From: Fonsecaea monophora
Taxonomy: Eukaryota > Ascomycota > Eurotiomycetes > Chaetothyriales > Herpotrichiellaceae
DNA: 64,000 nucleotides
Assembly: GCF_001642475.1 (NCBI RefSeq)
Contig: NW_019173963.1
Location: 1 to 64,000 of the forward strand
Reading direction: 5' to 3'
Shown here: piece by piece, positions 21,699 to 33,694 of the stretch
How positions within the stretch are numbered: position 1 is the stretch's first letter
Layout of the letters: every line of letters begins with the position of its first letter
Notes under the pieces: generated by a model
Seen by the model: only the letters and a program-made list of their open reading frames with translations
What the model was told of the DNA's origin: nothing
Database searches by the model: none
Made by a program: the position numbers and the translations under genes

Positions 21699-22925
21699 GT
21701 TGATTCAATTAGAAAAGGCCTGCGAAAGAGGTGTTTGGAGTTGAGCGGGCGTAAAAGGCGAAGCTTACGAGTAAAAGCAACAGTTTCTGTAGACAACGGG
21801 ATGGTGAGAAAGAAGAGTGCGCGACGGAGAGAAGATACCAGTCACTTTTAGATGAGATGCGCGGATGGCTGGGGAGAGGCAAGTCACTTAACAGGCTTTG
21901 GTGGCACGGTGGGCACCGTGACTCGGATTACGAACAGGGCACACGAGGCGCCTGGGAACATCATCCTGCCTTCGGCAGAGGCCAGCCCCCCTTAACCTTG
22001 TTTAACTTGGAGGCCTCCTTAGGCAACCTCAAAGGCACTTGATGTCCTTGATTGCAGCCACCCATGACGTTTCTTTCAGCGCCAACCCCCTTCAACGCGC
22101 CTTTTTCCTTCCGTCCCTCTCCACTTATGGACTACTATGACCAATCGATCGCCAAACCAGGAGATTACCAACTCGGATATGGATTAGACGTTTTAGCATG
22201 GTGCATCGTCATCACAGCACCGCCACAAAATGTGGCTTGACGCTCCGTGATCTCCGTCGCCCTGCCACTCTTTTTCCTTTTCCCTTCCGCCACACCGTCA
22301 TCTCCTGATCAATTTGACGTGGAATGCTGTGGCTGAGGCATTGAAAGCCTCAGCATGAAACCGCAGATCGAAGAAAAACTCCTCACGAGACACGTTTCAA
22401 CGTGGTAAGGTCAATCATTGACACTTGTACAGCGTCAGCAGAGGGAATAATCGATCCATTGCCCAGACTTACTTGGACCAGTTCCCGGGTTCACCCCAAA
22501 CCGAGGACGGCGAGCCGGCGAGACGGGTGAAATGCTATGAAGTAGGGACTTGGCACCGGTGGTGCTGGGGTGATAAATTTCGTCATCACGGCAACAGAAA
22601 CACCACAAACGCGGTGGGGGGTTGTTTTGGTGATTGTTCTATATCGGGCTACAGCACACTCACCCCGAGAAAAACATCTCAGCCGTGAATTCGTATAATG
22701 ATTTAGCCGAGTGGCACAAGCGAACCAACTAGGCTCCTCACTTCAATCCTACCTTTAGCTCCAGCCCACCAAAAAGAATGCCTTGTGCTTTTGGTGCGGC
22801 TACCGTTCAAGATTGTTGGTAGGGCAACTCGCGGGCTATAATGTCTATCTATCGATCTCGGATCTTGCCTCTCTTCTGCCATGAGTGAGGACTTCTGAGC
22901 CAGATCTAATTTGCTGAAAGAAGCA
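21699..22925. other. PMP3-DUF6914 divergent intergenic region
   Basis: About 1.2 kb between divergent start codons. Small open frames have no similarity. An AGCCGAGTGG string near 22705 resembles a tRNA D-arm but no tRNA folds there. Confidence 0.45.
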
Positions 22926-23576
22926 ATGAGTCCAAGCTCGACGAAGCCTCAGTTCCTTCGGTCTCTCTCGTCTACCACCGCACTTAAGCCGACGAAAGAC
23001 AAGCCTCGACTTTACGTTGTCCTCTACCCCCGGAGCGCCTCGTCTACAAATTCATCCTTTCGCAACGCCCTCAGCTGTGACTCTTATCACTGGTCTCTCA
23101 TTGTCGGCCCTCAAACCGCCCGGCGAACTGATCAAGGGATCCGCTACCATGTAGCGCACCTCGATCACGACACCAACCAGCACGTTTACGAAGAACAAGA
23201 CATCTCTACAAACCCCATTGCCCAAAGTGCTCTGGTGCGTGTCGCCGTGTGCAAGGTCACGGACGAAGAGCGTCTGAATTCCATTCTTCGAGATCTTCGC
23301 ATTCCCGCGGACGACTCGGCATTCAATTGTCTCACCTGGGTCCGCGAGGCATTTTGCAAACTCCACGATGATGGAAAGTCGGTGAAGAGTTATCTCAATG
23401 CAGACGATTGGCAAGCTGTGGAGACGTGCGCGCGGAAATACTGCAAGCGGAAGAGGGATGCGGGTAGGTTTCAAGAAGGGAATGCCCCTGCTAACAACAA
23501 CGGCGCCAATACTGCGTGGAGTGTGGATAAGATCAGCACCTTCAATTTTTGGGAAAACCGTGAGACGACGGCCTAG
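22926..23576 (+). CDS. DUF6914-family protein
   Basis: Single exon of 216 residues from the ATG at 22926; an ATG five codons upstream (22911) is also possible. Conserved stretches are KPRLYVVLYPR, SYHWSLIVGP, GIRYHVAHLDHD, ALVRVAVCKV and FNCLTWVREA, in the order expected for DUF6914, a fungus-restricted family common in Eurotiomycetes and Sordariomycetes. No signal peptide or membrane segment. The invariant-looking His (YHW) and Cys (FNC) are arranged in the style of NlpC/P60 or PPPDE thiol hydrolases, but order and fold are not proven; this is only a structural hint. The C-terminal 40 residues are low complexity. Confidence 0.8.
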   Translation: MSPSSTKPQFLRSLSSTTALKPTKDKPRLYVVLYPRSASSTNSSFRNALSCDSYHWSLIVGPQTARRTDQGIRYHVAHLDHDTNQHVYEEQDISTNPIAQSALVRVAVCKVTDEERLNSILRDLRIPADDSAFNCLTWVREAFCKLHDDGKSVKSYLNADDWQAVETCARKYCKRKRDAGRFQEGNAPANNNGANTAWSVDKISTFNFWENRETTA

Positions 23577-25181
23577 GTGTCGGCAGAGTATGCGGGTCTA
23601 GGTTTAGGGCAGTCCGGTGCGCATAGACAAGTGTTGACTGGCATCAAAGGAAGACGTCGAGATGGAGGCGTTGAGTGGACCTTGCCTTATTCCATGGCAT
23701 ACGCTCCTCAAGTACACCAAACGCAACATAGCACGTATCCCCAATTCCGTTGAAGAAGTTATCGTTTTTCTTTTGGACATCTGTGAGTTGCCCTCCGGAG
23801 CGTCGCATCACTACGAGGTACTTTCAACATCTTCACTAGAATCAAGTGCCACAGGGACAGACTCGGGGACATACATGGAGCTCACTCACTCACCAAGAGA
23901 CCAGCGCAAGTCAGCAAACAAGTCAGAGAGGAGTATTTACGGGAATTACGAGAAAAGAAGTTGAGGTCGAGCTTCTTGACGGAGAAAATAGGCTCATCTG
24001 CTACGAAGTACCGACTGAGTTTTTTGCATTTTGAACACTTCTTTATCTTTTCATTCGTGATAACGGCGCGCAACGCAGACCGAGTGCGCCGCCCTCTATT
24101 AAATGTTACATATTTTTGACCTTTGTATAAAATCAACTCAGATGCGCATAGCGAATAGCATTGCATGCACCATTCCACCAAGCACGAAAAAGGTTCGCGT
24201 AGTCGTTGTCCTGTTCCACAGCTCAGTCAGTAATCAGTCGGTCAGTCCATGAACGAATGACCTGCAACGTGCCGAACACGGAAATCTATTGAAATATATT
24301 CAGTTCATGTCACTAACCACGTGCGACGAGCGCAAATCCCTCGTAGACATACAAGCCCATCTATCTGCAGGCCTGTCTAGTCGTCTGGTTGTCTAATTGT
24401 CTCTTTTCTTTCCCCGCTTTCCTTTGGTCCCTTCCGAAGCTGTACTCGGTACTTCGTAATATCTAGCACAACATGTACACGTATGTGCCGTGGGTTGGGC
24501 TTTCGAGAGACATACGTGACCAACCATACTGACTTGACAAAAGGAGACAATTGACTGGATGGTCGGAGTACAGAATCAATCGGCATTGAGTGATTGGCTC
24601 GGCCGCAGTGCGAGGAGCTTAGACTGTCCTCGAGCACGGCTTCCGTTATTTCCCTGTTTGGTATGCGAGTGAAACGGTCATTGATCGTGACTGTGAACGC
24701 TGAGTATTGATATACTTCTTTATGTGTAGATGACCCACGAGTATCCCATGCCCGTTGCGAGGTGCGCACAAGATTTATCAACCTGAAAGTCCGCAATGAG
24801 CGGGACAATCGCAGGCAGCACGAGTTCGAAGGCTGCAGGACGAAAGATATCCCCATTCAAAAAGCACGCCGTCTGTTTCGTTGTGCATAGTCCATGATGA
24901 GGTATTCCCGATTCAGATCCCACAATCCCAAGTCCTAGCCTTAGCCCTTGCCCAGAACGAACCCTGAGACGGTGAAGTCCTTCCCATGTTCCCTGCCCAC
25001 GAGAAAAACAAAATACCCCGTATATCGCCGTGAATGGGCCATCGTACAAACGCCGAGTAGCAACGCTTCTGCCGAGTCGCAGAGAAACAAAAGCATAAGA
25101 TATTGTATTTCCCGCCACGCATGTCACTCTCTTCGCACTTGGAAATGCCACTTCAGATCATTCAGAATCATGATTCCTTCT
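23577..25181. other. Intergenic, no gene recognised
   Basis: About 1.6 kb between two converging genes. Longest open frames (159 and 143 codons, minus strand) have neither similarity nor domain-like composition. Probably long 3' untranslated regions and spacer. Confidence 0.45.
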
Positions 25182-25885
25182 CTAGAGGCCGCGAAGCATC
25201 ACGGTCCGCTCTCCTTCCAATTTGGCCGCGTTGCGGTCCTTGTCCGCTTTTCTAGCGTCTTCGAGGCCTTCACAGTTATGAGACTCCAACATACGGTGCT
25301 TTCCGCAGAAGCGCTTCTGGCAAAATCCGCAGTCCCCCACAATTGGTTGAGCCGGTGCTTTACACCCATCTTTAGAACACCGAGGCTTGTTCGACTTCCT
25401 CTTCGTTGGGGTGGCCGCGCCCGAGGGTATGGGTGTTGATGATGTTGATGCTGGTGTGGATGGTGATGGTTGAGCGGTGCTCATCTCCGGTGCTGGCGCC
25501 TGGGGTTGAAGTTGTGATGCATCTATAGGTGTGGTACTTCGTGACGGCGCAGACAGCTTAAGTGTTGATGACTCTTGGAGCTTGAGCTCTCCCACAGTGG
25601 TTGAGGGTTCAAGATGCCTCCCATCCAGCATGAGCTGAACGTCTGCTGGTAGATTGGTAGAGGCAGAGAGAAATTCCAGGACATTGGAAACAGTGTGAAC
25701 GGGTCGCACGTTCAGTTTGATGGCTGCAGAGACACTTGTTAGTTTGCCATCAGGAAACAAAATGGAAGTCCCATGAGGCGAGGCTCACTCTTTTCGCCGC
25801 TGATTTGCACCTGGATGGCCATATTGTCAGCCGGAAGGTCTTTGCCGGTGCTGGAGGTTGCGGAGCCAGATCGTGAGCGATTCAT
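25182..25885 (-). CDS. Ubiquitin-like / AN1-type zinc finger protein
   Basis: Two exons: 25885-25789 and 25723-25182, coding 212 residues. The intron (GTGAGC...CTGCAG) lies inside a ubiquitin-like domain, joining VQISGEK to TIKLNVRPV. The domain continues through DVQLMLDGRHLEPSTTVGEL. After a Pro/Ser/Thr linker comes an AN1 zinc finger near residues 150-190: RCSKDGCKAPAQ, CGFCQKRFCGKH and LESHNC supply the Cys/His ligands. The end is charged (EDARKADKDRNAAKLEGER). Proteins with this layout are thought to link ubiquitin/Cdc48 functions with stress responses; the exact yeast counterpart is not clear from sequence. Confidence 0.9.
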
Positions 25886-28060
25886 GTTGAATGTGAGATT
25901 TGATGTGAGGAAAAAGGATGTAGGTTGAGGAGCAGGCGATCTTTATGTGGGTTGGAGATTGCGGTTGAGGAGGATCCGGCGCAGGTAACCAGGCTCGTGA
26001 CCGATGACGAATGGGCGATTAGACCAGTGCTGAGTGGAGTACTGGTAAGGAGATAGCGTGACGGTGATTAGAGGGAGGCAAGAGTATAGAAGGCAGATGA
26101 TGATCTGGCTATGTGTGTGCGGTTTCAGCGGCCTGTTGGAATGAGGTTGAGGTTGGATAAAGTGAGGATAGAAGAATGACAGTGAGGTTGGTGCAGATGA
26201 GTCGTGTAATGTACTGCCTGGGTAGTAGCGAGCTGGCTAGTCAGATGGACAATCAAGCCAGGGGACAAGGCGACAAGATGAGGCAAGCAGGTGGCTAATG
26301 GGGAGGTTAGTGGTATGTGGGAACTAGTGACAAAGGTGGCTGCTTGGGGACATTGAGGCGAAGGTCAGATACGAGTGGTCCTCGTACTTACCGAGTAGCT
26401 GAGTATGACGGGGGCTCCAGTGGCTCGGAGTTTGACAACGAACGTATGGTGGATGGCGGATTTGCGGATGGTGGATGGTAAATACGGAGAAAGGGACCCA
26501 AATTGACCCAAGTTTGAGCCACCTAGCACCTACCAGCGCCCAGGGCAACTCTAGCAGTGACAGTGACAGTGACCGCTACTGACCAGTGGGTCCCAGGTCC
26601 CAGGGGCCCAAGTAAGGGCTACATAAGTGGGGACCCCGTGGAAGACAGTGGCAGGTCCAAGAATCAAAGAGACCGAACAAGAGCGAGATAAATCCACGGC
26701 AGCGACACAAAGACTGCACAAGGGTGTCGGAAGGAGCGAGGGGCGAAGGGGGATGAGCGTAATCGGAGAGAAATAAGAGAAGGTGAAAAGCTTTCAAAGG
26801 CGCTCAGTCCGAGCTGATGGGCTGGCAATCATGATGATGGCGCATAACATAATTGAATAATAAGCTCAGGTCGTTGCGAGGGTTTATCGCGCTCTCGTGT
26901 CTCGTGGCGGCCAAAGCTACCCAACGAGCCAGGTCCCAGCCACTGGCCAAAGAGCCAAAGAGCCAACCGCTCAACCGCTACATTGGGTACAGACATAGCT
27001 TCATTATCGTGGATCAAATCATCTTAAAAACACACGTCTTGCTCTGCTGTAACTCATCCAAGCCATACAATCCCACATCCTCCCAATCTGGTCCTTTCTC
27101 CATCCTTTCCGTCCTCTTTCGCCTTTGAGCCGCCATATCCGGGCGGTGGTGACGGAAACAGTCCCTCAATAATTCATTATGGCTCCCAAGCCGCCCTTTT
27201 CCTGGTTGAGGTCCAGATCGTCGGTCTGAGCGCTGGGGACTCTGACCTGCCTGTGCGCTTGTTCACTCGTCAGTGCTGACCCCATCAGGATGCCCTTGTA
27301 CCTTCAAAGCGACGGACGCCCATGGACAAATGATAACTAGCCCGCTTTGACACAATTGCATTGTTGGCACCTGTAGCTGGCTGCGACGCGGCTTTCCTCA
27401 CTTGGTAGGCAGCTCTGATTAGTCTAGGCCTCTCCCAAAGCAGTCCGGTTGGCTTTTGTCCGAATGCGGCATGCGACATCGCCTATGCCTCCCATTCAGG
27501 TCCGGTATGCGTGGCGGCACGAGGGACAAACGTTGTATCTGTTGCTGCCATCCTTTTTAGACTCCAGGACTCTTATGCGAACGGCATCTACCGTTATCGT
27601 GAAATAGCTTTCCCACTAGTTCATATCAAACAAACCTTTCTTTCTTCCACCTGATAGTTTTCGGGTCATGTGTTGGAAGGCACTGCCCCGAACTTCCTGG
27701 CTGGGCTCGATCTGCACATGCGGCCGAGACCCTGCATATTCCCACTTCTCCTGGTCGCGGCCTCTGCTGGGCCGATCCAGTACCAGGGCAAGCATAGGGA
27801 AAATGCCCGCCCAAACAATCATGCTAGAGACGACCCAAATATGTATGCGACATCGGCGGGCAACACCATTTCTTTCCCCGTTAATGCTTCAACCATCACC
27901 TCACACACTTCGAAAGATAGTTCTCTTCCCCATCGCCGATGCTGCTGTGAGCTCGTTTGGTCGATTGGTTGTCATAGAGACCACCGTCTCGCTGTCATGT
28001 CAGTGGCCGACTCCGACAGCCCTAGGTCTTTTGTCGGATTCCGGCCGGGAGTCGGCGACC
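25886..28060. other. Long intergenic region
   Basis: 2.2 kb between the AN1 gene promoter and the 3' end of gamma-tubulin. Plus-strand open frames of 183 and 202 codons at 27668-28278 overlap the gamma-tubulin terminus in antisense and are not credible genes. No repeat, RNA gene or TE relic was recognised. Confidence 0.45.
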
Positions 28061-29428
28061 TCAAGCTCCTTCAACTTTCTTTTCTCCAGCGTCTGGATCA
28101 AGGTAATCGTCCTTCTCTGCCGCCTCATATTCACCAATCAGGCCCATCACGACCTCCTTCGCTTCATCGAATTCGGCGAGTCCTTCAGCAAATGGCGCTT
28201 CCTTTTTATATTGCTCTAAGTAGGCATTTCGTTTCCGCATTTTTTCGTACTGCACCACTATTCTCCGGAAGAGGGTAGCCACGCTGGTGTGGTTTGCTAG
28301 CATGAGACCTGAAACTCGATGCGTGTTTGGTAGGTACGGAGATTTCTTGGTCAAAGCCACCTGGATCGAGGCTGGACCCCAGGGTATGAAATTTGCCATT
28401 CGCCGCTCTCGAATGCGCAGAAGGGATTTGTGAACGTCGGTTGGGTCGGCCTCGCCTTGGATGATGTTGAGGATGGAAATGTAGCAAGAGGATTTGGAGG
28501 GGGTGATGGATACCATTCGATTCTTCGGTTGGAGCAAGCGGCGCATCACGTCAAGCACCGTGGTTTTTCGCACGGTTTTAGCTTGGTCCACATTATCCCC
28601 GGTGAACGGAGTATAAGCGGTCATCAGGAAGTGGCACCGTGGTGTAGGAATCAGAGACGCGATGATTCCAACCAGATCATTGTGCATGTATCCAGGATAT
28701 CTCAGCGTCGTTGTAGAGGCTGACATGACTGTCGAGACTAGCTGATTCGTCTGCTGAAACGAAGGCTCTTGAACATGCAGTCTTTCTGATGCAATGCTCG
28801 ATAGCGCACCATTATCGAGGACCACCACACAGTCGGCGTTCTGTGTCAACCGCCGCATGGTGAGCAAGCTGTTGTAGGGATTAACCACCACGTCGCCCGT
28901 CGCAGTGTCTGGAAACACCGAGTACGTCTGGATAATCTTCTTGGGAAACCGATCATTCATGCGCTCGAGGAGGTATGACCCGAGGCCCGACCCAGTACCG
29001 CCGGCAATCGAATGGAGGAGCATGAATCCCTCGAGCGAGTCGCTGCCATCAGCCTCCCGATCAATCATGTCAAAAATCTCCTCTTGAACCCTCTCGCCCG
29101 CCGCGTACCCTGCCGCCCAGTTATTCCCTGCGCCCATGCCATGTTCGCCGATGAAGAAATTCTCCGGGTTGTAGATGTTTTTGTAGGGGCCACTTTGAAT
29201 GCTATTGATGACTCGTGGTTCGAGATCGATGAGGATGGCTCGAGGGATGTAACGTGTGTCGTCGCTCTGGTAGAAGAAGACATCTTTGCGGTCACCGCCT
29301 TCGGTAGCAAAGTCCTCAAGGTTTCCATCGCGAGAGATCCCATGTTCTTGACATAGTTGTTGCCAGAATCGGGAGCCGATTGCGTTACCGCACTGGCCTG
29401 CTTGGATGGTGATAATCTCGCGAGGCAT
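28061..29428 (-). CDS. mipA: Gamma-tubulin
   Basis: Uninterrupted gene of 455 residues from MPREIITIQAGQCGNAIG at 29428; the in-frame ATG at 29482 adds 18 residues absent from tubulins. The GTP-binding loop GGTGSGLGSY is near residue 143 and the gamma-specific N-terminus REIITIQAGQCGNQ-like is clear. Further gamma-type segments are EHGMGAGNNWAAGY, NADCVVVLDNGAL and KKSPYL. Gamma-tubulin nucleates microtubules in ring complexes at spindle pole bodies. Unusual for a fungal tubulin gene, no intron is present. The acidic C-terminus (EAAEKDDYLDPDAGEKK) is typical. The symbol follows Aspergillus usage. Confidence 0.95.
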   Translation of the reverse strand: MPREIITIQAGQCGNAIGSRFWQQLCQEHGISRDGNLEDFATEGGDRKDVFFYQSDDTRYIPRAILIDLEPRVINSIQSGPYKNIYNPENFFIGEHGMGAGNNWAAGYAAGERVQEEIFDMIDREADGSDSLEGFMLLHSIAGGTGSGLGSYLLERMNDRFPKKIIQTYSVFPDTATGDVVVNPYNSLLTMRRLTQNADCVVVLDNGALSSIASERLHVQEPSFQQTNQLVSTVMSASTTTLRYPGYMHNDLVGIIASLIPTPRCHFLMTAYTPFTGDNVDQAKTVRKTTVLDVMRRLLQPKNRMVSITPSKSSCYISILNIIQGEADPTDVHKSLLRIRERRMANFIPWGPASIQVALTKKSPYLPNTHRVSGLMLANHTSVATLFRRIVVQYEKMRKRNAYLEQYKKEAPFAEGLAEFDEAKEVVMGLIGEYEAAEKDDYLDPDAGEKKVEGA

Positions 29429-29735
29429 TGTTACGAGACCGGTGCATTTGTAAGGCGGGTTGATGGCAGTTGATACTGGCAAATAACAAATTGGACGTCA
29501 ACCAACGCGTACCTAAATTTCACGCGTCCGGATGTGGGGTGTGGGGGTTTAAGCAAATCATAGCAAGGGACTGTCGTCCAGCACACATTAGCACCAATAC
29601 AAAATCTCTTGATTCTATAAAACTTGTACATAGAGTGGTGTTCCGTCTTGCCATGGTATTCTACCATGTCACAATACCAGGAACCTTGCTTTTATCCACA
29701 GTCTATCCGATAGCTTTTCAAATGATGGCGGGTGA

Positions 29736-30890
29736 TTACTCCTTGATGGTGTCGACAGATTTCAATCTCAGATTATTCTGTTGAATGAAATGCTCAACCG
29801 TCTCTGGGAATTTGCGCCTGAAGCGTCTTGAGAAAATCGCGATCATAATCCATACCCACAACGTGTAGAGACACTGGACCCAGGTGATTTTGGCTTCTGG
29901 TTCTCTTTGCTCGTCCCACTCGTCGCAAATCTTCTTGAATGTTTTAGGATCATCCGTAATGACTCCCTGTATCTTGTGTTGGATGCACCATTTCATGAGA
30001 TTGGGGTCATTGACACTGCAGTCACCGTTACGTCAGTGATATTCTTCGAGGTACGTTGAAGCAGAGGTCGTGGCTTTGGGCATGCCTGTGAAAACTTACG
30101 TCCAAGCATAGAGCGGGCGATTGGCTTTGTGTACATCGCTCATAAATCGGGCACCCAAAGGACCAAAAAGGCTCTTCTGTAGCATATTGAACGACACATT
30201 CGGGACCTTCAGGAACTGCCTGGCGTACATGGTCGAGAATCCAATGTGTGATATCGGGTGGCCTGGGCAATATTTCATGCATAGAGGCAGGAATTTGGCA
30301 GCCCAGATACCGAGAACCACCCTTTCCTTCCAGGCCCGTTGACCAGGATCCACCGACGCCAGGGTTTGTGCTATCAGTCTCATTACATCGTCCGAGTTGT
30401 TGTCCAATTTGATATCGAGCAACAGCCACATATGCTCCATGCCCGGCTGCGCAACGTATTCAAGTAAGTCTCGGAGACGTGGCATAGGTACGTGAGGGGC
30501 CTTGGTCGTGCGAAGGGTGCTCAAATAGTCCCAGTCACAGTCGATTATTTTTTCTTTCTTGCCAAAGCACCGCTTCAGATCTGCATCGTGAGAGAGAACA
30601 ACCACATTGTCCTTGGACAAATGAATGTCAGTCTCGAGTGCATGGGCGCCAACTTGCACGGCACCTTTGAAAGAGTCCAGGGTGTTTTCAGGGTGTTCGG
30701 CCTTGAAACCTCGATGTGCGATGGTTTGAGGCAGAGACTGCTTGCCACTATATGGTTTGGCCCATGTCCAGCTTGCTGTTGACTATCAGAAGCCATGCTG
30801 ATGCACAGGATACAAGGACAAACCCGGAGGAAAATCCAAGGCGATGGTTTGATTTGGACCTTGACTTCCATATTCGGATTCCTCATTCAT
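29736..30890 (-). CDS. PGC1: Phosphatidylglycerol phospholipase C-like (GDPD family, PGC1)
   Basis: Three exons: 30890-30824, 30775-30100 and 30015-29736; 340 residues. Exon 1 is inferred: a 48-nt intron (GTTTGT...CAACAG) puts a short leader in phase with LPQTIAHRGF and removes an in-frame stop. The active-site region AHRGFKAEHPENT and ETDIHLSKDNVVVLSHD give the His, Glu and Asp residues of glycerophosphodiester phosphodiesterases. Pgc1-type motifs RCFGKKEKIIDCDW and LLLDIKLDNN follow. A hydrophobic segment (WVQCLYTLWVWIMIAIF) lies near the C-terminus, as in yeast Pgc1, which degrades phosphatidylglycerol and binds lipid droplets and mitochondria. Exon 1 is less certain than the others. Confidence 0.85.
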
Positions 30891-32187
30891 TGGCTGGGCC
30901 AAATCCTTGCTCAGTAGCGGCGCTGTGAGCTGTTGGTGATTGGGAACATGACGCCGCATCTTGAAATGTCGTCCGCCCTGGGAAACGGACGGGTTTCTAA
31001 ATTTGAGGGGGAATTCAAGGAAACAACGGGGCTTTGTGAAAGCGGCGGCTAGTCAAGATGACGGCGACATTAACGATGGTAAGGCGATGACCTCAAATCA
31101 AGCGAATATTGCCGATGAGGGGTGAGCACTATTGGGGCATGTTTGATTGACCATGAACAGGAGAGAAAGACGGCGAGTGTTGGTAGCTTGGAAGTGACAC
31201 TGGAGGTGTCAGATGTAGACGTGTTTGAAGAGCTCGGGGATAGAAGAGAGGGTCAATAAACGCCGGCTTTCTAAGATTCATCCTTTCGACTTGAAAGGCC
31301 TTGTGCACATTCTAGACCGCCAAATGGTCGCTGTAGCGGGTCAGCCACTCCTGGAATCCAGGGCTTGGAAGGAAGTTTTAGGCATCCTTGAAAGGCCATC
31401 GAATGATTGGGGGGCAGTCCAGAGGGGTACGAAGGGGTTTCCTCGGGTGTGCCGGAGTTCTTGCGCAACCACCAAACTCTAACCAAGCCTCGCACCAGCA
31501 TCTAACTAGGTACTTATAAGTACAACATCATTAAAGCTCTCGGGAAATATCTGCCACGTGCGCCCACTGGTTCAGGTTTCTTTCGGACCGAGAGAGCGAG
31601 AAACCGACAGGCCGCTGTCAGAGGTGGCTCTCGCGCCCAGTCCTTTGCTCCGTTTGGTTTCTTCTGTTCGATTTGCCGGTCTTGACTGCGGACTTTTAAA
31701 TGCCGAAGTTGCGATTGCAAGCACTCGGAGATCTGCCTTGGCATTCAAGCACGCAACCCCAGCTTCGGAAGAAGGAATGTCTTGCATGTGGTTGCTCGGG
31801 AGTGGGTGTGTGAATCGGAGAGAGAAAAAGGAGAGAATGAGAAGAAGAGGTGGCACGTATCGGTGAGTGAAGAAGAGACACAATTGAGGAGTACTGCCAT
31901 CTGATTGGTGATGCGGAGAACAACTTCATGTGGTGTGGTGATAGTGAGCTTTACGAGGACCAACAGACAGCAATACTGGGCTTGATTTGACTTGATTTGG
32001 TTGAAAGAAGGCAGGTCTGCTATGTTTGATCCTCAAGATACATGCGAAGGTAATTTCTTTTCGTATCCCCGGCGCCATCAATACTGAACATCTCTTGTCC
32101 ACCATCGGAACCGCGACGCGGACTACATATAGGCTTCTTGAAATCTCATTTCATCACAATTCAAAGTTTGCTTTCCCCCGAGTGTAG
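30891..32187. other. Intergenic, no gene recognised
   Basis: 1.3 kb between the PGC1-like start and the 3' end of the class III alcohol dehydrogenase gene. Short frames on both strands have low-complexity or unrelated composition. Likely PGC1 promoter plus dehydrogenase 3' untranslated region. Confidence 0.45.
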
Positions 32188-33694
32188 TCACCCTTGTTTT
32201 GCGCCCATGTCCACTACGCACCGGATGCAGTCACCAGCATGCATGTCATGGAACGCATCGTTGATTTTGTCAAGAGGCTGGCGATGCGTAATGAACTCGC
32301 TGAGCAAGCGGTCAGAGATGAACAGACGTGGACCGAGGGGTTCGTGGGCACTTACTTGACTTTGAGTTTTCCATCCATGTAATCTTTAACAAGTCCTGGA
32401 AGTTGAGTGCGACCTTTCACGCCGCCAAACGCACAGCCTCGCCAGACACGGCCCTGGAAAGGTTTGTCAGTCTATTTGTGCCAACGCCGCGCAGCTTCTC
32501 AGCTTGCGCAAGATAATGAGAACCTACCGTGACCAGTTGGAAGGGTCTCGTGGAGATTTCAGCGCCGGCAGGGGCAACACCGATGATGATGGATTGGCCC
32601 CAGCCCTTGTGGCATGCTTCAAGAGCAGCTCTCATGACTTGGACGTTTCCAGTGCAATCAAAGGTGTAGTCGCACCCACCATCTGTCATTTCAATCAACT
32701 TCTCCTGGATGGTCTGACCGTTCAGCTGAGTCGGGTTGACAAAGTCTGTGGCGCCAAACTTCTCAGCCCATTCTTTCTTCTTGTCATTGACGTCCACCAC
32801 AATAATCTTGCCCGCTTGGTTCTTAACGGCACCTTGGATGACGGAAAGACCAACACAGCCAGCGCCAAAAATAGCAACGTTGGAGCCCTTCTCCACGTTG
32901 GCGGTGATCACTGCTGCCCCGTAGCCGGTGGTGATGCCACAGCCAAGCAAGCATGTGCGGTCCATCGGAGCCTTATCGGTGATAGCCACGACGGAAATGT
33001 CGGCGACGACCGTGTACTGGGAGAAAGTTGAAGTGCCCATGAAATGCAGAAGATCTTTGCCTTTGCACTTGAACCTCGAGGTACCATCTGGCATCACACC
33101 TCTGCCCTGGGTAGCCCGAATCTTCCCGCACAAATTGGTCTTGCCGGAAATGCAGAATTTGCATTCTTTACATTCCGGGGTGCTGCCAGAGGTAAGTTTC
33201 AGGTTGAACGGCGCAGGAGAGAGGAGCTGGACGTACTAGAGCGCAACAACATGATCCCCAGGCTTCACGGATGTGACACCTTCACCCACTGATTCGACGA
33301 TACCCGCGCCCTCGTGTCCCAGAACGACAGGGAACGCGCCCTCCGGGTCCTTCCCGGAAAGGGTATACGCATCTGGCATCTCTTTCAGTTCCCGATTCTT
33401 ACCCGCAGCAGGTGCAGCATACCTGTGTGACAAACTCCCGTGTAGTAGATCTGGATGCGGACTTCGTGGGCTTTGGGTGGAGCAACTTCAACGTCTTCGA
33501 TCGAAAGGTCCTTGCCAGCCTCCCAGGCAACGGCAGCCTGGACAGAGTCAGGGGTTGTCTGGTCGGGGGAGACGGGAGAAGAAGGCCAGTGTTTACCTTG
33601 CAAGTAATAGTCTGGCAATAGGAAGAGTCAGCACATGAACCCATGGGGATCTTGGAGCACTGGGCATCACCTTTCCAACAGTGTCGGCAGGCAT
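32188..33694 (-). CDS. SFA1: Class III alcohol dehydrogenase / S-(hydroxymethyl)glutathione dehydrogenase
   Basis: Seven exons: 33694-33671, 33611-33597, 33537-33423, 33372-33237, 33182-32528, 32453-32356 and 32299-32188; 384 residues, all junctions GT-AG and in phase. The protein starts MPADTVGK-TITCK-AAVAWEAGKDL. Catalytic zinc ligands lie in TGVCHTDAYTLSG (Cys) and VVLGHEGAGIVES (His); the four structural-zinc cysteines are in the YTPECKECKFCISGKTNLCG block. The NAD-binding loop is FGAGCVGLSVIQ. The enzyme oxidises the glutathione-formaldehyde adduct and reduces S-nitrosoglutathione in the cytosol. Exon 2 is a 15-nt micro-exon (TITCK). It shares a ~700-bp divergent promoter region with TFC4. 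Confidence 0.95.

Noticed and set aside
22690..22760. AGCCGAGTGG string resembling a tRNA Ser/Leu D-arm
   Set aside because: No anticodon arm, T-arm or matching acceptor stem around it.
23052..23474. 140-codon minus-strand frame
   Set aside because: Antisense shadow of the DUF6914 coding sequence.
24377..25151. Minus-strand frames of 159 and 143 codons
   Set aside because: No similarity, no signal of coding composition and no splice chain linking them to the AN1 gene.
27668..28278. Two overlapping plus-strand open frames of 183 and 202 codons
   Set aside because: They run into the antisense of the gamma-tubulin 3' end, have no similarity and overlap each other in different frames.
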